DNA of 64,000 bases from Desulfocurvus vexinensis DSM 17965 (GTDB taxonomy: Bacteria; Desulfobacterota; Desulfovibrionia; Desulfovibrionales; Desulfovibrionaceae). Numbering within the stretch: position 1 is the first letter of the stretch; the number at the start of each line of letters is the position of its first letter. The position numbers were made by a program, and so were the translations under genes. Under the pieces are notes generated by a model. It saw nothing but the letters and a program-made list of their open reading frames with translations. It had not been told where the DNA came from and made no database searches. Where the stretch lies: positions 1 to 64,000 of the forward strand of contig NZ_JAEX01000006.1 in NCBI RefSeq assembly GCF_000519125.1. The letters run 5' to 3'. Of the stretch, positions 63,842-64,000 are shown piece by piece.

Positions 63842-64000
63842 ATGAGCGCATTCAAAGAAACGCAGGACGCCTTGTTTCAAAGTGCATTCAAATATGCCGC
63901 CATTGGTATGGCCATAGTTGCACCTGACGGGACTTGGATTAAGGTCAACGATGCTCTGTGTTCGATTATCGGCTATACCTCGCAAGAGCTCATGGCCAAG
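63842..64000 (+). CDS. PAS-domain signalling protein, 5' part
   Basis: Only 53 codons lie in the window; the gene runs off the right edge. [20 protein letters not shown] leads into a PAS domain ([20 protein letters not shown], then [12 protein letters not shown]). This is the usual start of PAS-GGDEF or PAS-kinase proteins; which one is unknown. Its base composition is far lower in GC than the rest of the window, suggesting a different origin. The sequence around the ATG has no strong ribosome site. Confidence 0.75.
   Translation, partial: MSAFKETQDALFQSAFKYAAIGMAIVAPDGTWIKVNDALCSIIGYTSQELMAK

Overview
The window is a 64 kb stretch of very GC-rich bacterial chromosome with dense, mostly short-gapped genes. 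The best guess is a Desulfovibrio-like sulfate reducer (Desulfovibrionaceae). The signs are a short ferredoxin that closely resembles D. gigas ferredoxin, a fumarate reductase operon with a di-heme FrdC followed by a two-subunit Fe-S fumarase, a malic enzyme nearby, an ispG-proS-xseA-xseB-ispA-dxs cluster of the kind I recall from Desulfovibrio, and a sigma-28 promoter. This placement is an inference from gene content; no ribosomal RNA gene body is present to test it.

Layout. Bases 1-615 hold the leader and at least five tandem promoters of a ribosomal RNA operon that runs leftward out of the window. Next come a pseudouridine synthase, two small proteins of unknown function and a family-9 glycosyltransferase (0.8-4.5 kb); malic enzyme and a repeat-rich gap (4.8-6.4 kb); an AraC regulator with an EamA exporter; a methyltransferase with an acidic insert and a hotdog thioesterase; an anion transporter; a Fic protein preceded by unusual 12-bp repeats; then the frdCAB-fumAB operon (18.0-13.4 kb, minus strand). 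From 18.3 to 22.2 kb lie housekeeping genes (GGCT, xthA, phosphoesterase, 5-FCL, PgeF).

A large minus-strand signalling run (29.1-22.4 kb) links a DUF4390 protein, an NtrY-like kinase, a TIGR01777 epimerase, an HD-GYP response regulator and an NtrX-like sigma-54 activator. Translation and tRNA genes follow (rlmH, rsmG, fabD, argS, SPOR), then a stand-alone FMN glutamate-synthase-like enzyme with a four-cysteine N-terminus, an SRPBCC/MerR pair, a TetR-RND efflux operon with a clear promoter and operator, an acyl-CoA ligase and an azoreductase with helically phased leader repeats.

The minus-strand run 54.7-45.6 kb is an isoprenoid/housekeeping operon ending in a strong terminator. A CysH-like protein and a tRNA-Arg(ACG) follow. 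The last 8 kb are less conserved: several hypotheticals, a PAS histidine kinase with a Cys cluster, the ferredoxin (59 codons), a sigma-28-driven 70-residue protein that I infer to be motility-linked, a DUF255 protein, and at the right edge an AT-rich stretch with the start of a PAS protein.

Metabolically, malic enzyme, fumarase and fumarate reductase together give the malate/fumarate/succinate branch used in fumarate respiration or disproportionation. I saw no CRISPR array, transposase, integrase or phage gene. The items most worth checking are the rRNA promoter array, the sigma-28 small gene, the Fic repeats, the 10-bp azoR repeats, the CysH-like protein lacking its catalytic C-terminus, and the intergenic hairpin repeats.
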